From NCBI RefSeq assembly GCF_001411555.2, contig NC_049907.1, positions 11,402,622 to 11,466,621 on the forward strand: a stretch of 64,000 nt of DNA, in the 5' to 3' direction. Below, one piece after another: positions 10,423 to 20,980 of the stretch (its first letter is position 1; every line of letters begins with the position of its first letter). This DNA is from Juglans regia. Taxonomy: Eukaryota > Streptophyta > Magnoliopsida > Fagales > Juglandaceae. The position numbers and the translations under genes were made by a program. A model generated the notes under the pieces. That model did not search any database, was not told where the DNA came from, and saw only the letters and a program-made list of their open reading frames with translations.

Positions 10423-12791
10423 TCAAGTTCCTGACCTTCGTATAGGCGATCGGCTGCAAGTAGAGATTCAAGCTTAACAAATAAAATATAAGACAAGTAA
10501 AGTCTGCCCCAAACAAAAGTAATAAAAATGCAAAATTTCACAAAATTATATGGACATTGCACCGTTAAATTACAAGTTACCTCCGGAATCGGCCATATTC
10601 AGGACTCCTGTTCCTGCCATAATCAGGACTCCTGCGCCTGTCATATGCTGGACCATTGTACCTATCATAAACAGGGCTACCTGGACGACCATAATCAGGA
10701 CTCCGGCGTCTTTGATACACTGGACTTGGTGACCTTTTGTAAGGACTAACCCCACGCCCACTATAACCTCTTTTTCTAGGGCTATCGTGATGGCTGTCAC
10801 CGCTCTCATCGTCATCCCTTAAAGCGTACTCAACAGATACTACTCTGTCTAAAAGCTTGCTGCAAAATGACAACACCCATTGGTTTGATAGGTCACAATA
10901 CCTTAATAAAGATAAGTTAACAAAGCAATGCAATGAAAAAACCATGTTACAAACCTCATGTGAGTACACTCGAGTGCTTTGGTAGCATCTTCCTGAGTCT
11001 CAAACTGAACAAATGCAAAGTTCCGTCGAATTCGAACATGAAGAATCCTTCCGTAAGGTTCAAAGTGCCTTTCTATATCACGCACAGTTGTGCGTATTGG
11101 ATCAAAGTTAATTATGAACAAGGTTTTAGTAGGCCTTTGGTTTGCCACAGACCTAGATCCATCACGAGGCCGACCACGTTCCCCCTGGAAAAATAAACTG
11201 ATCATGATCAGGAGGACAGGGGTACTAAATTTAAAATGGTTAAAAAATAAAGCTAACTTCAAGAACATAGAAATATAAAGGACAAAAACAGGAGACTGGT
11301 AAGAACACTGTACCCTAGCCCACTCCACTGACAACCTACGCCTGTCAAAACCAAATGGCCTATTATCAAGGCCACGAATGGCATCTTCAGCATCACGCTC
11401 ATCCATGAAATAAACAAAAGCAAAACCTGCAGAAACAAAACAAACAAAATCAGAGACAAAACTACAATGAACAGTAACGGCATACCACACAGTCAGCTGG
11501 CAGTATATTAGTATTATGTTTTCTTTTTCCCTGGCCAAAACTCAAAAAGTACAACACCTGCATTAAGTCAGGGGCTGATGCACATAAGGCTGTAGAGGAG
11601 TTGCATGATGAACTAAAGAGTGTTGCATGTAAAAATTTCTAATCCAATTCTGAGATGTCACTGCTAAGCATGCTTCGCCTTTCAGAAAGCACGAGTTCAG
11701 TAATGGAAGACATAGCATGACAGATTTCATTGATCCCACTATAATCAGTTGTTGGCATTGCATGACAGATTTCATTGATCACCTATGATCATTGTTGGTA
11801 GAAATGGCATAATAAATTGACTGATTCCACTAGACAGTTCGTGGTAAATGGCAAGCGATGAAGTGGGTGAGTAAAGGATTGAGCAGAGTGTAGAAAATGC
11901 AGGATGATGCTATCTTTGTGAGGAAGGAGAGCAGGCAAGCAAGAAGGTTTCCTTCCCAAAATAAGTATTTTGCACAGATGTTGGCGAGCCAGATAGAAGC
12001 TCAGCAAATTTTCCACTAGTAGAGGTTCCTGCGTCAAAAGAAACACTTAAATATGGAGGTTTTCTCCAAAGAAATTGAACAGTTTGTGGATCCCATTCAT
12101 TTCCATCAGGAAATAGGCAATGGATATGCACACTACACAAGTAGCTTCATACCCATATCCAATGAATTGATGTTTGATTTTTTTTTTTTTTTAAATAAAC
12201 ACTGCCATGATGGATATCCTTGTGCGCAATAAGCAAGGAAGCAGCCACAGCTCATAAATTCGCCTAAAGAATACAACAAACCAACAAAACTCGCAACACT
12301 ATTGTCTTAAAAATGATTAATCAAATAATTGAAGACAGAAACTGGAAGAAGGAAACAGAGGGAGAGGTACACTAAATAAACAAAAAGCAACTCCCGAGTT
12401 GACAAGTTCCGCTATGAACTTAGCTAAACTTTTGAAGTTTCACATAATTATAATGAAAAATAGAGTCCAGCTATGGAAGAGCCACAACCTCCACATGGAT
12501 AATATAAATTTCCTTGTTAAAAACCATAAGCTCAGAGAAGTTAGAAGAAATTTAACTCCACAATAATGATTAAGTCCAATGTAACATCGACAACTACCTT
12601 TGCATATATGCACTTACAAGCCTGCATATTGCTTAAAAAACATTGCTGGATGCGGTCACATAAAAAACAAACAACTACATCTTACCAGATTTCATGTCCA
12701 CACGCTCGATCTTCCCGTATTTTCCAAACAAACGCTCCAGTTCAGATTGGCGAGTATCGTACTCGAAGTTACCCACGAAAACCGGCCTCAT
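10423..12791 (-). CDS. RS31: Plant-specific SR splicing factor RS31 (RS subfamily)
   Basis: Nuclear pre-mRNA splicing regulator with two RRMs and an Arg/Ser-rich tail. Coding exons on the minus strand: 12791-12686, 11426-11314, 11184-10955, 10859-10581, 10453-10423 (TGA). The total is 759 nt, 252 residues, all borders GT-AG and in frame. The protein starts [20 protein letters not shown], the characteristic N-terminus of plant RS31/RS40 proteins. RRM1 covers about residues 2-72 with RNP-1 [11 protein letters not shown]2 covers about 91-165 with LFIINF and NFAFVQFE. From about 175 the tail carries SPxYxR and RRSPDYGR repeats and ends [10 protein letters not shown]. The tail repeats favour RS31/RS31a over RS40/RS41. 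The first coding intron (11427-12685, 1.26 kb) is far longer than the others; in Arabidopsis RS31 the corresponding long intron is alternatively spliced in a light-regulated way. Confidence 0.93.
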
Positions 12792-12800
12792 TGTCGCAAC

Positions 12801-13140
12801 CTATCCAACAAAATTTTGATCTCCCAAAATAAGGTAAACGGGGGAAAACGATATTGTAAAAAGCCTATGGCTCCGTTAATTCCTCAGAAATCTAAAAGGG
12901 GAAAAAATAGTTTTGTTGTTTCCCTTCTTCCCGGAAACCGATTAAAATTCTGGAAAAGGCAAAATATATATATTCTTCTGAACCAAAAATCAACGGAAAG
13001 CATAAAAAGGGGGGAAATTTTGTCTACTTTTTCTTGTCTTTCCTGATAAACCAAGCAGAGGAAAAGGAGGACAAGGAAAAGATTTTAAACAAAAGAAAAC
13101 AAGGAATAACAAAGAGTTACAGAGGATAAGAGAGAGGTAC
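12801..13140 (-). other. RS31: 5'UTR intron of RS31
   Basis: On the minus strand the leader reads ...TTTTGAAG|GTACCT at 13141/13140 and re-enters at ...TTGGATAG|GTTGCGACA just before the ATG at 12791. This gives a 340-nt leader intron. Leader introns are common in plant SR genes. Inferred from splice-site sequence only. Confidence 0.6.
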
Positions 13141-13193
13141 CTTCAAAAGCCTTCGGTTCGTCCCAAAGAGAAACAAAGCCCTAGGAAAGAGAA

Positions 13194-13201
13194 TAGGGTT
13201 T
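13194..13201 (-). promoter_or_regulatory. telo-box at the RS31 transcription start
   Basis: The minus strand reads AAACCCTA, the plant telo-box, about 28-35 nt downstream of the TATA box and so at or next to the expected start site. Telo-boxes in this position are typical of housekeeping and growth-linked plant genes such as ribosomal-protein genes. The role here is inferred. Confidence 0.5.
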
Positions 13202-13228
13202 TTGTGTGTTTAGGCACTTGGAGGGGCC

Positions 13229-13235
13229 ATTTATA
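13229..13235 (-). promoter_or_regulatory. TATA box of RS31
   Basis: TATAAAT on the minus strand within CAATATAAATGG. A start at about 13200 would give a leader with the 13141/13140 splice donor. Confidence 0.5.
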
Positions 13236-14421
13236 TTGCCGAACAAAGTCCCAATTCTCGTGACTCGTGGCCGTCTGATCGTGCGGGGATCTGACGGTTA
13301 GAGAGGGTGGTAGTGGTCCAAGTGGACTTCGAGTCTTTTTAACTGATGGAAAAAGGTAGTTTGTCTACTCAATTCGTTTCCTTATTTTAATATTTTATGT
13401 ATTTTAATTTTTTTTAATTTTTTTATTTAATAATTAAAAAATAACAATTAATATATTGATATTTTTTTATATTTTTTTAAAATATTTTAAAATAATAAAA
13501 ATATAAAAAAATTAAAAAAAATATTAATTTCAACAATCAAATAGAGCGGTGAGCACTGCTCTTAATGGATACATAAGAAAAAAATGAAAAATGTACTGAT
13601 TTTTCAAGTAAAAATTAATAAATTATAATAAATCTATTTGAAATTCTCCTTGTTGAGGCAGAAAACACCAAAACATGTCAAATTAAAGTAAATTTATTAT
13701 TGCAAACTCGTAAATTCCAACTTAAAATAATCCGTTTGGTATAGGTTTTAATGTTGAACCACAGTAAATTTTGAGGTCTCTCTATTTATATTTCATGTAC
13801 TTTATTTAATGCATGGAGATCTAAGCATCGCACCACCATCCAAGCACCATCGTGAGCCGTTTGACCATACTATTGGCATCCGACCTCAATGAAAAAATAC
13901 ATCAACATGTTACATGTATGTTAATGGTACTCCTAGGTACCATACACATGGATGACTCAAATTTTGTTTTAAAATAATATATGTAAGTTAACATACTTTA
14001 AGCTATTATTCAATAGACAGAACCCTTGAAATAACGTCAAGTTTAGCATCTAATTGATATCAAAATTTGGTTGAACATCTTGGCTAATACTTCATTTGCT
14101 CTCCTTTTGTTTGTATGTTAGTAATGAAAAGCTTCATATACTTAAATGAAGATGGAACCAAAAGCTCCTTACAGGATATCAAAGTAACCTTACTCATCAG
14201 AAGTGATAACTTGTAACACTCCTTAATTTCTTCTAAAACTTAAAAAACTTGCATGTATCCATTTTATAGAATTGAAGATGCATGAGTTGAGAAAAATAAA
14301 AAACATTCTCTAGAAAAACTGAAAATGCAACGTTTGTTTAGATGTAAAATGATGAAAGTAGGAAAGTGTGTTTAGATGAAAAGTCACATATTTGAAAAGT
14401 CAAAGATTGTGTTATATCATG
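13236..14421. other. Intergenic, AT-rich
   Basis: Upstream flank of RS31 followed by very AT-rich sequence with TATTTTTTTAATTTT-type low complexity at about 13380-13540. No gene or clear repeat border recognised. Confidence 0.5.
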
Positions 14422-15144
14422 TACGGGTGGTAATATGTGATACGATCCGTGAATTCAACACGAATACGATAAGAAATTAACGAATTTAGACTTGATGTTA
14501 ACGGGTTTAGGTCAAAATGGGTTCACCCGTTAAGACAATTTATAAACGGATCAATCTAATTAACCTGAAACCAACCCGTTTTGACCAATTTATATTTTAT
14601 TTCAAAATTACAATTTTATTATTGTTAAGTTGTAATATTGCAATCTTAATATACTTATATTTTTATTATTGAGATTGTAATTCTGGACCTATACTCATAT
14701 TTTTTATTGTAGGGTTTATAATATTAGTTTTATTATATATTAAAATTTAGAAAATATTGATATTTTTTGTTAGTCTGTAGTCTTTTTTTTTAAGATATTA
14801 TGGCTACTAATAAATATAAATTTTAACTTTTATATTAATCAAGTTAAATGGTTGTGCATGTTATATGGGTCATATAAATGGGTTATGCATGTTATATGAG
14901 TCATTCTTGTAAATGGCTTATGTGTTACATGAAGTTGGTTTACATGAGTGGTGTCGTGTTTACATGTTTCTAATTAATTATTAAATCAATAAAAATGAGT
15001 GACACGCTACAACCCGTTATCTAAATGGGTTGGATTAGGATTTGAAAGTTTGACACGTTTAACTTAACAAGTCAAGTTCGATTTGCCTATATCATCGAAT
15101 GTTCATAACTTTATACGACCCAAAAACACGAATTATCACCCCTA
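14422..15144. mobile_element. hAT-like non-autonomous element, ACCCGTT-word type
   Basis: Begins TACGGGTGGTAATATG and ends ATTATCACCCCTA, so the ends are inverted copies of a TAGGGGTG-like terminus. The flanking octamers ATATCATG (14414-14421) and AAATCATA (15145-15152) match at 6 of 8, compatible with an aged 8-bp duplication. The interior repeats ACCCGTT/AACGGGT words near both ends around an AT-rich centre. No ORF. About 720 bp. Confidence 0.6.
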
Positions 15145-15224
15145 AAATCATATATTTGCGAGTTTTTCATAGTTGAAAAGTCAACACGTTAATATTTATA
15201 GAGTAATGTGACTCATTATCTCAA

Positions 15225-15346
15225 TTCTCATTATCCTATCATCATCCCATGATGTAGCATTAGATTATTAGAGACTATTTATTATAATTTACTTGTGAAC
15301 TTATCATCTATTACCTCATCATGCGATGATGAGAGGATGATGAGAA
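15225..15346. repeat. Foldback MITE, TTCTCATNATCCTNTCATCATC arms
   Basis: The left arm TTCTCATTATCCTATCATCA is the inverse complement of the right arm ending GATGATGAGAGGATGATGAGAA, with two or three differences over about 33 bp. The central ~55 bp is AT-rich. No coding capacity. Confidence 0.65.
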
Positions 15347-15398
15347 AATGGACGATGAATAAATTTTTTCATATTTATATATTGGGATGCAAAATCTA

Positions 15399-15612
15399 AA
15401 GAGTTTTGCTCATCATCATCTCACACACCACACACCACACACCACATACTACACTTATTTTGTTTTAATTTTGTTTTAATTTTATTTTTAGTTTTATTCT
15501 TCTTAAACTAATTGAGTTCTTCTATTCAACATTCATATATCACAAATTTGATAAGGAAACAAAAAATCATGTCTGATGTGTGGTATGAGGATGGTAAGTA
15601 GAGTTTTTCAAA
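15399..15612. mobile_element. MITE, AGTTTTGCTCATCATC family
   Basis: The left end AGAGTTTTGCTCATCATCAT mirrors the right end, whose inverse complement reads AAAACTCTACTTACCATC. CACACACCACACACC inside the left arm pairs with TGATGTGTGGT inside the right arm. Related blocks (tcatctcacacactatacat, ttgataaggaaa) recur near 22640-22835 and, more weakly, 24250-24445. About 210 bp, non-coding. Confidence 0.55.
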
Positions 15613-15879
15613 TCTAAAAGGTTAAATACAAGGTAAAAAGTGTATTTTTCTCTTAATAATTTTGGTTTAAAAACGTGTATTAGCAATTGAATAAAAAGGA
15701 TAGGCTCTCGTGTTTTATTTTCCTAGTTAAGCATGCACGTGCAGCCACGTGTGTATATATATATATATATGCTATTGGTGGTTTTTGGTAGTGGTGTACT
15801 TGAAACGTCCATTCATAACTTGCTCTCCTCATGCAGTGCTCACTTGAGGGAGTGCATTTTGCCTCTCCAAACCAAGGTC

Positions 15880-16650
15880 GCAAGGTCTTATGGAGATCGG
15901 CCTTGCTTAGTGATTCATAGTAAGGGCCATTTTATCCTGTTTGGTAATCGCAAGCTAGAAGTTGGCCTAGCTCGATAATCCCAAGCATGGACTTATTTTC
16001 TTCTTCTGCTTAATTGTCTCGAATAGCTTTGTGTAAAAATTAGCCTTGCTCGATAAAGCCAGGCAAGAGCATACTTTATTCATGCATGGTGTGGGCAGGG
16101 TCTTGTGGAGGTCCAAGGTCGGCTTTGCTAGATAATCGACCCTAAGCAAGGACTTATTTCTTTTCTTTGCTCAATCATCCCAAGTAGCTTCTTGTGAAGA
16201 TCAACCTTACTTAGTAATCCCGAGCAATAGCATAATTTCTTCCTGCTAGTGATTATGAGCAAGGTCTTGTGGAGATAGGCCTTACTCAGGTATCCCGAGC
16301 AATGGCCTTGCTTGATGATCTCAAGCAAGGGCTTAAGCTTCTTATGAAGAGGCCTTGCTTAGCAATCCTGAGAAAAATCATACGTTCTTCCTGCTTAATG
16401 ATCCCTAGCGAGGTCTTGTGGAGATAGGCTTTACTCAAGAATCCCAAGCAAGAGCATACTTTCTTCTAGCTCGGCGATCCCGGTTAGGGTCTTGTGAAGA
16501 CGACCTTTCAAAGTAATCTAGAGCAAGAGCATACTTTCTTCCCACTTGGTGATCTCGAGCATGGCCTTATGAAGACGACCTTACTCAGCAATCTCTGATC
16601 CTAAGTAGGTCTTGTGGAGATAGGCATTGCTCGATAATCCCAAGTAAGAG
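15880..16650. repeat. ~74-bp degenerate tandem repeat, about ten units
   Basis: The phrase GGTCTTGTGGAGATNGGCCTT recurs with variation near 15884, 16099, 16263, 16338, 16412, 16488, 16563 and 16608, with weaker copies near 15948 and 16018. Spacing is about 72-76 bp, except a short 45-bp last unit. Each unit continues with GCTCGATAATCCCAAGCAAG and AGCATACTTTCTTC words. It looks like a minisatellite, possibly inside an older retrotransposon LTR. No coding signal. Confidence 0.75.
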
Positions 16651-16950
16651 CATTTTCGGTCTGACTGTTGGAGGGCAGCAATGGGCTAGCTTTAGAGCAC
16701 GACGGGCGAAGTGTTTGTATGCTAATTACTTGATGGTTAATCTTAATGCCCGATATGCTAATGAGATGGTAAATGGCAAAGTATTGTTGGATGACCATCT
16801 CTTCGGTAGTGAGCGGTTTGTGGTGATTTTGTGAGAGGGGGCCACTATGTATCGTTTTCCCCAACAGTAATGGTTTTGAAGATGATTTTAACTTTATCAC
16901 CAACAAGAAAAGGTAATTTTATCATATGGCCATGCCGAGGGCATCCCATG

Positions 16951-17240
16951 TATTGGTGCAACGGAAATGAAAGCTAAGGAAATAACGCGAGCAAAGGAAA
17001 CTGAAGTGGAAGTTACAGAAACAACGCAAGCAACAGAAGCTACGGAAACAACAGCTACTATCAGTTATCCCAAATCAAGCCCAAGATAACCGGATGCATA
17101 AATTTTGGGATTTAGACTTTGTATTTCAAATTTGAATGTATATGATTTTCCAATTGTATTATATATAGAAACACTTGTACGCATATCAAAGTTAATGAAA
17201 ACCGAGGATACTTTCATCCATTTCTTTCTTAACTTCTAAA
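16951..17240 (+). repeat. 5' LTR of the copia element
   Basis: Starts TATTGGTGCAACGG (ancestral TG probably mutated to TA) and ends AACTTCTAAA (ancestral CA mutated). The first ~110 bp is a degenerate array of ~33-39-bp units built from GCAACGGAA and AACGCAA words. TATATATAGAAAC around 17160 is the likely promoter region. Confidence 0.8.
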
Positions 17241-17253
17241 TGGTATCAGAGCC
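17241..17253 (+). other. Primer-binding site (initiator tRNA-Met)
   Basis: TGGTATCAGAGCC directly abuts the 5' LTR. It is the standard primer-binding site of plant Ty1-copia elements. Confidence 0.85.
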
Positions 17254-17352
17254 AATAGACCAACGTCATTACAACATCCAAATGCTACCAATGTTCCAAA
17301 CCAACATGCTGCCTCGCGTTCAGTCCCTATTGAACTCCCACAAACAGATATC

Positions 17353-19040
17353 TTGCCCAACTAAGTGCACACATCTGCTCCAACTCATCGAATGATCACA
17401 CGGTTTCAAACAAACAGCCTCAAGTCCAAGACGCCGTATGTTGGATACATTAAATATCCTCTTCTGCAAGCACTTTTTGCCGAGATAAATGCTTCCTATA
17501 TTGAGCCCAACTATTTTACCGAAGCAAATAAACACTCACACTGGAAAAATGCCATGTTGTTTGAATTTAATGCCTTAATTCAAAATGGGACTTGGGATCT
17601 AGTTCCACCCCAACAAGAATACAATCTTGTTGGGAACAAATGGGTTTATCGTGTCAAAAAGAAGGCAGACGGTAGTTTTGAACAATTCAAAGCCCACCTT
17701 GTTTCAAAAGGCTTTCATCAATAAGAAGGTGTTGATTTTACTGAGACTTTCAGCCTGGTGGTTAAACCAACTACAATTTGCCTAGTCCTCTCTCTTGCAA
17801 TCTCTAATAATTGGTCACTACGCCAATTGGATATCCAAAATGCATTTCTTCATAGATTTCTTCAAGATTATGTTTATATGCAACAACCGCAAGGATTTAT
17901 TCATCTGGATTATCCTCATCATGTTTGCAAATTAAAAAAGAGTCTCTATGGTCTTCGGCAAGCCCCAAGAGCATGGTTCTCTCGCCTCACGGAACAATTG
18001 CAAACACTTGGCTTTAAGAGCTCAAAGGCAGATACCTCTCTCTACCCTTTTTCAGCAAGGCAAAGTTCAATTAATTATTCTCATCTATGTGGATGATATA
18101 ATTGTTACAGGTTCGAACACAAAGGCTATTGATCAATTAATTGGCATTTTATAAACTATTTTTCCCATGAAAGATCTTAGGCAACTATCCTTCTTCCTTG
18201 GTGTTGAAATGTTGCGTATTAGTGATAGTTTATTCTTAACCCAGCACAAATACATTGGTGACTTATTATAGAAAGTAAATATGGACAAAGTGAAACCATA
18301 TGCAACTCCCATGGCAACCACCTGCAATCTCTCTAAATTTGAAGGTGCCGACTTTACTGATCCACATCTTTATCGGAGTACAGTTGGCGCCTTGCATAAC
18401 CTTGGTTTTACACATCCCGATATCGCTTACAGTGTTCATCGTGTAAACAAGTTCATGCATCAACCAAAAGAACCCACTGGCAGGCGGTAAAGAGAATCAT
18501 TAAGTATCTTAAGGGAATTATTTCATTCGGCCTTCACTTCTCCAGAAATATTGATCAAGCTCTTCATGGCTTTAGAGATGCCAATTGGGCAGGGGACAAC
18601 GATGATCCTAGAAGTGTGGGTGCTTACTGTATTTTTCATGGCAAGAATTTAATCTCATGGAGTTGTAAACAACAACAAACCGTTGCAAGAAGTAGCACCG
18701 AATTCGAATATAAATCTCTTTCCAACACCACCGCGGAACTTCAATGGATTCAATGGGTTCTACATGACTTACATATTTCTCTTCCCAATTGTCCAAAGTT
18801 GTGGTGTGACAATATTGGTGCTACATATCTCTCAATTAATCCAGGGTTTCACGCCCGCACCAAACATATTGAAATTGATTTCCATTATGTACGTGATTAA
18901 GTCCTACAAAAGAAGCTCCAAGTTTCATTTGTATCCTCAAAAGACTAGTTGGTTGACTTGCTCACCAAAGCATTAAATTCTCCTCGCTTCATTACGTTAC
19001 ATGCCAATCTTCAATTGCAAGATCTGCCCTTTCGATTGCG
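17353..19040 (+). pseudogene. copia reverse transcriptase-RNase H remnant
   Basis: Conceptual frames give the copia RT series: FNALIQNGTWDLVPP, NKWVYRVKKKADGS, then the palm block RQLDIQNAFLHRFLQD, the family motif KSLYGLRQAPRAWF and the catalytic YVDDIIVTGS (about 18088-18117). RNase H follows with STVGALHNLGFTHPDIAYSV, then SSTEFEYKSLSNTTAELQW, LWCDNIGATYLS and a C-terminal VDLLTKAL. It is disabled by in-frame stops (for example TAA at about 17722, others near 18152, 18270 and 18898) and at least one frameshift near 18050. In RNase H the usual EAEYRAL motif reads EFEYKSL. Confidence 0.9.
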
Positions 19041-19046
19041 AGGGGT

Positions 19047-19335
19047 TATTGGTGCAACGGAAATGAAAGCTACGGAAATAACGCAAGCAACGGAAACCGA
19101 AATGGAAGCTATGGAAACAACGCAAGCAACGGAAGCTACGGAAACGGTAGCTACTATAAGTTATCCCAAATCAAGCCCAAGATAACCAGATGCATAAATT
19201 ATGGGATTGAGACTTTGTATTTCAAATTTGAATGTATACGATTTTCCAATTGTATTATATATAAAACACTTGTATGCATATCAAAGTTAATGAAAACAGA
19301 TGAGACTTTCATCCATTTCTTTTTCAACTTCTACA
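19047..19335 (+). repeat. 3' LTR of the copia element
   Basis: Direct repeat of 16951-17240. It starts TATTGGTGCAACGG and ends CTTCTACA, keeping the canonical CA end. Confidence 0.8.
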
Positions 19336-20980
19336 CTGTGTAGGCACTATAATAGATGACCAAAGATACGCATTGAGATTTGCCAATTGATCCGCTAGTT
19401 CTTACATGTGCTTAGATTGAATGAAGAAAGGATTTTCATATTGGGTTTAGGCGTGATTTCTCTGGACCGTCGATTCTTAAGCATCTTTGGATGGAGGCAA
19501 TCCTAAGCGAGAGCTTTCCAATTGGGTGGTGGATGGCAAGGGTAAAGATGGAAGAAATTTACAATTTGATTTGAAGCAAAAAGTGACTGCAATACTACGT
19601 TGATACACTTGACCAAACGATACCACGCGACTCCTTGGAAAAATGTGAGATGAATATATATACAACGCTTTGGGGGTAGTTAGAAATAACAGATGGCCAT
19701 GCCGAGGCCATCCGGTGGAGGCGATGTAATAAATGACCAGAGATACACATAGACATTTGTTAGTCGATTTGATAGTTCTTGCCTGCACTCAAATGGAAGG
19801 AAGAAGGGTGGAAGGAAGAAGGGCTTTCCTCTCAAGGTTTAGGCATGAGTTCTTGGGACCATAGATCCTTAACCATTTAAGAATAAGGCCTAATTATTAA
19901 ACGGGTAATCAAATAAGCCGGTATAAATTGGAGGATAGTTTTGTCCAATCAAGTGCCAAGAAAAAAGTTCAAACTCTCTCTTTATCTATAAAGAATAGAT
20001 TTTTTATAAGGCGATCAAATTTTTTGTACAATTCAAATGAAAATAAAAGCTAAAGTGAAGGGAAAGTTCATCAATATTTACATGCTACTATGGGCGGCTC
20101 AGTTGGAGGATCTTTTTCAAAATATTGGAGTGTTTCCTTTTGAGGATCTAGTGGCTTGCTTCGGCAAGTCGTGTATACAAGTGTTTGCATTACGCAGAAT
20201 GTTTACAGTGTTTTGAATAATGGGATCAATTGTCCAATTGGTGTTAATTAATAAAAGAGTTTTGTATTGCCTCTTGTACTAATTTTGAGTCTCCCTTTAT
20301 TGTCACCTTGGTGACGTTTAGGTTATGGGGTTCAATTATTGCTAAGAGGGGTACTAGTGCTCCACTTACGCACTAATGTATTGAGAGACATCTTCTATGA
20401 CAATAATGGATTATATCACATTGCTATCAAAGAACCCATCCCTCATTGTTGCAACTTACGATGGATTTCTTTTATTGTTTATCAATTCAGTTATGCCATC
20501 GGGAAGCCCCTTTATTTTGCACACTCCGCACAATAGGTGACATGAAGTTGTTTTATTTAAAAAAAAAAAACACAAACGGACATCCTGAGATAATCACAGT
20601 CTCTCTCTCTCTTACTGATCTTTGTAATACTATATTTAAATCAGAAGGGGGAGGGAATTTTTCTTGGGCAAAAAAATGCCTGTAAGGGCATTCCTATAGT
20701 GCTATTTGAATTGAATCTTGAGGCTTAAATTTTTCTTCAAAGTTTTTATTACTTTTAGAATCTAGAATTTATATCCTAGAAGCATATGAGGAAGGAGCCG
20801 TTCTTTATCTATGTCCAACATGGTTTGCTCTTTATCTTGTGCAACTACGGTTTGGATCCAACATTGTTTGCATTGATTAGTTGTTTTTAAGAGATAACCC
20901 ACTATCGCCATACATCCCTACCCATGTCCTTACTCTGATTGGTGATTGGACTCAAGCTCTTTCCATTTGATCATTGAGAT
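19336..20980. other. Repeat-derived spacer right of the copia element
   Basis: 19341-19490 is the right half of the sequence the copia element split, and 19692-19880 is a second copy of it. The rest to 20980 has no gene I recognise. A T/A homopolymer lies near 20550 and a CT tract near 20600. Confidence 0.5.
19692..19880. repeat. Unoccupied paralog of the copia insertion site
   Basis: ATGGCCATGCCGAGGCCATC followed by CGGTGGAGGCGATGTAATAAATGACC aligns to 16925-16950 joined to 19336-19370, with the copia element missing. The similarity continues with AGTTCTT, a GAAGGAAGAA-like stretch and GGTTTAGGCNTGA up to about 19880 (against 19400-19490). This is an older duplicated repeat, one copy of which received the retrotransposon. 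Confidence 0.7.

Larger units (their letters stand above)
16951..19335 (+). mobile_element. Ty1-copia LTR retrotransposon, internally deleted and degenerate
   Basis: Two direct LTRs (16951-17240 and 19047-19335) flank only about 1.8 kb of internal DNA. A primer-binding site TGGTATCAGAGCC, complementary to the 3' end of initiator tRNA-Met, follows the first LTR directly. Soon after comes the reverse transcriptase region: gag, protease and nearly all integrase are missing. A purine-rich GCGAGGGG lies just before the 3' LTR. The LTRs differ at roughly two dozen of ~290 positions by eye, so the insertion is not recent. Flanking pentamers CCATG and CTGTG match at only 3 of 5, but the reconstructed empty site supports the borders (see 19692-19880). 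Confidence 0.85.

Noticed and set aside
10933..11278. Plus-strand ORFs over the RS31 RRM exons
   Set aside because: Antisense to well-supported RS31 exons with canonical splice sites.
12566..13046. Plus-strand ORFs of 88 and 148 codons near the RS31 start
   Set aside because: They run antisense to the first coding exon and leader intron; no recognisable protein.
15420..15450. CACAC repeat resembling a short regular array
   Set aside because: It is a simple repeat inside a MITE arm, not a spaced repeat array; the genome is a plant's.
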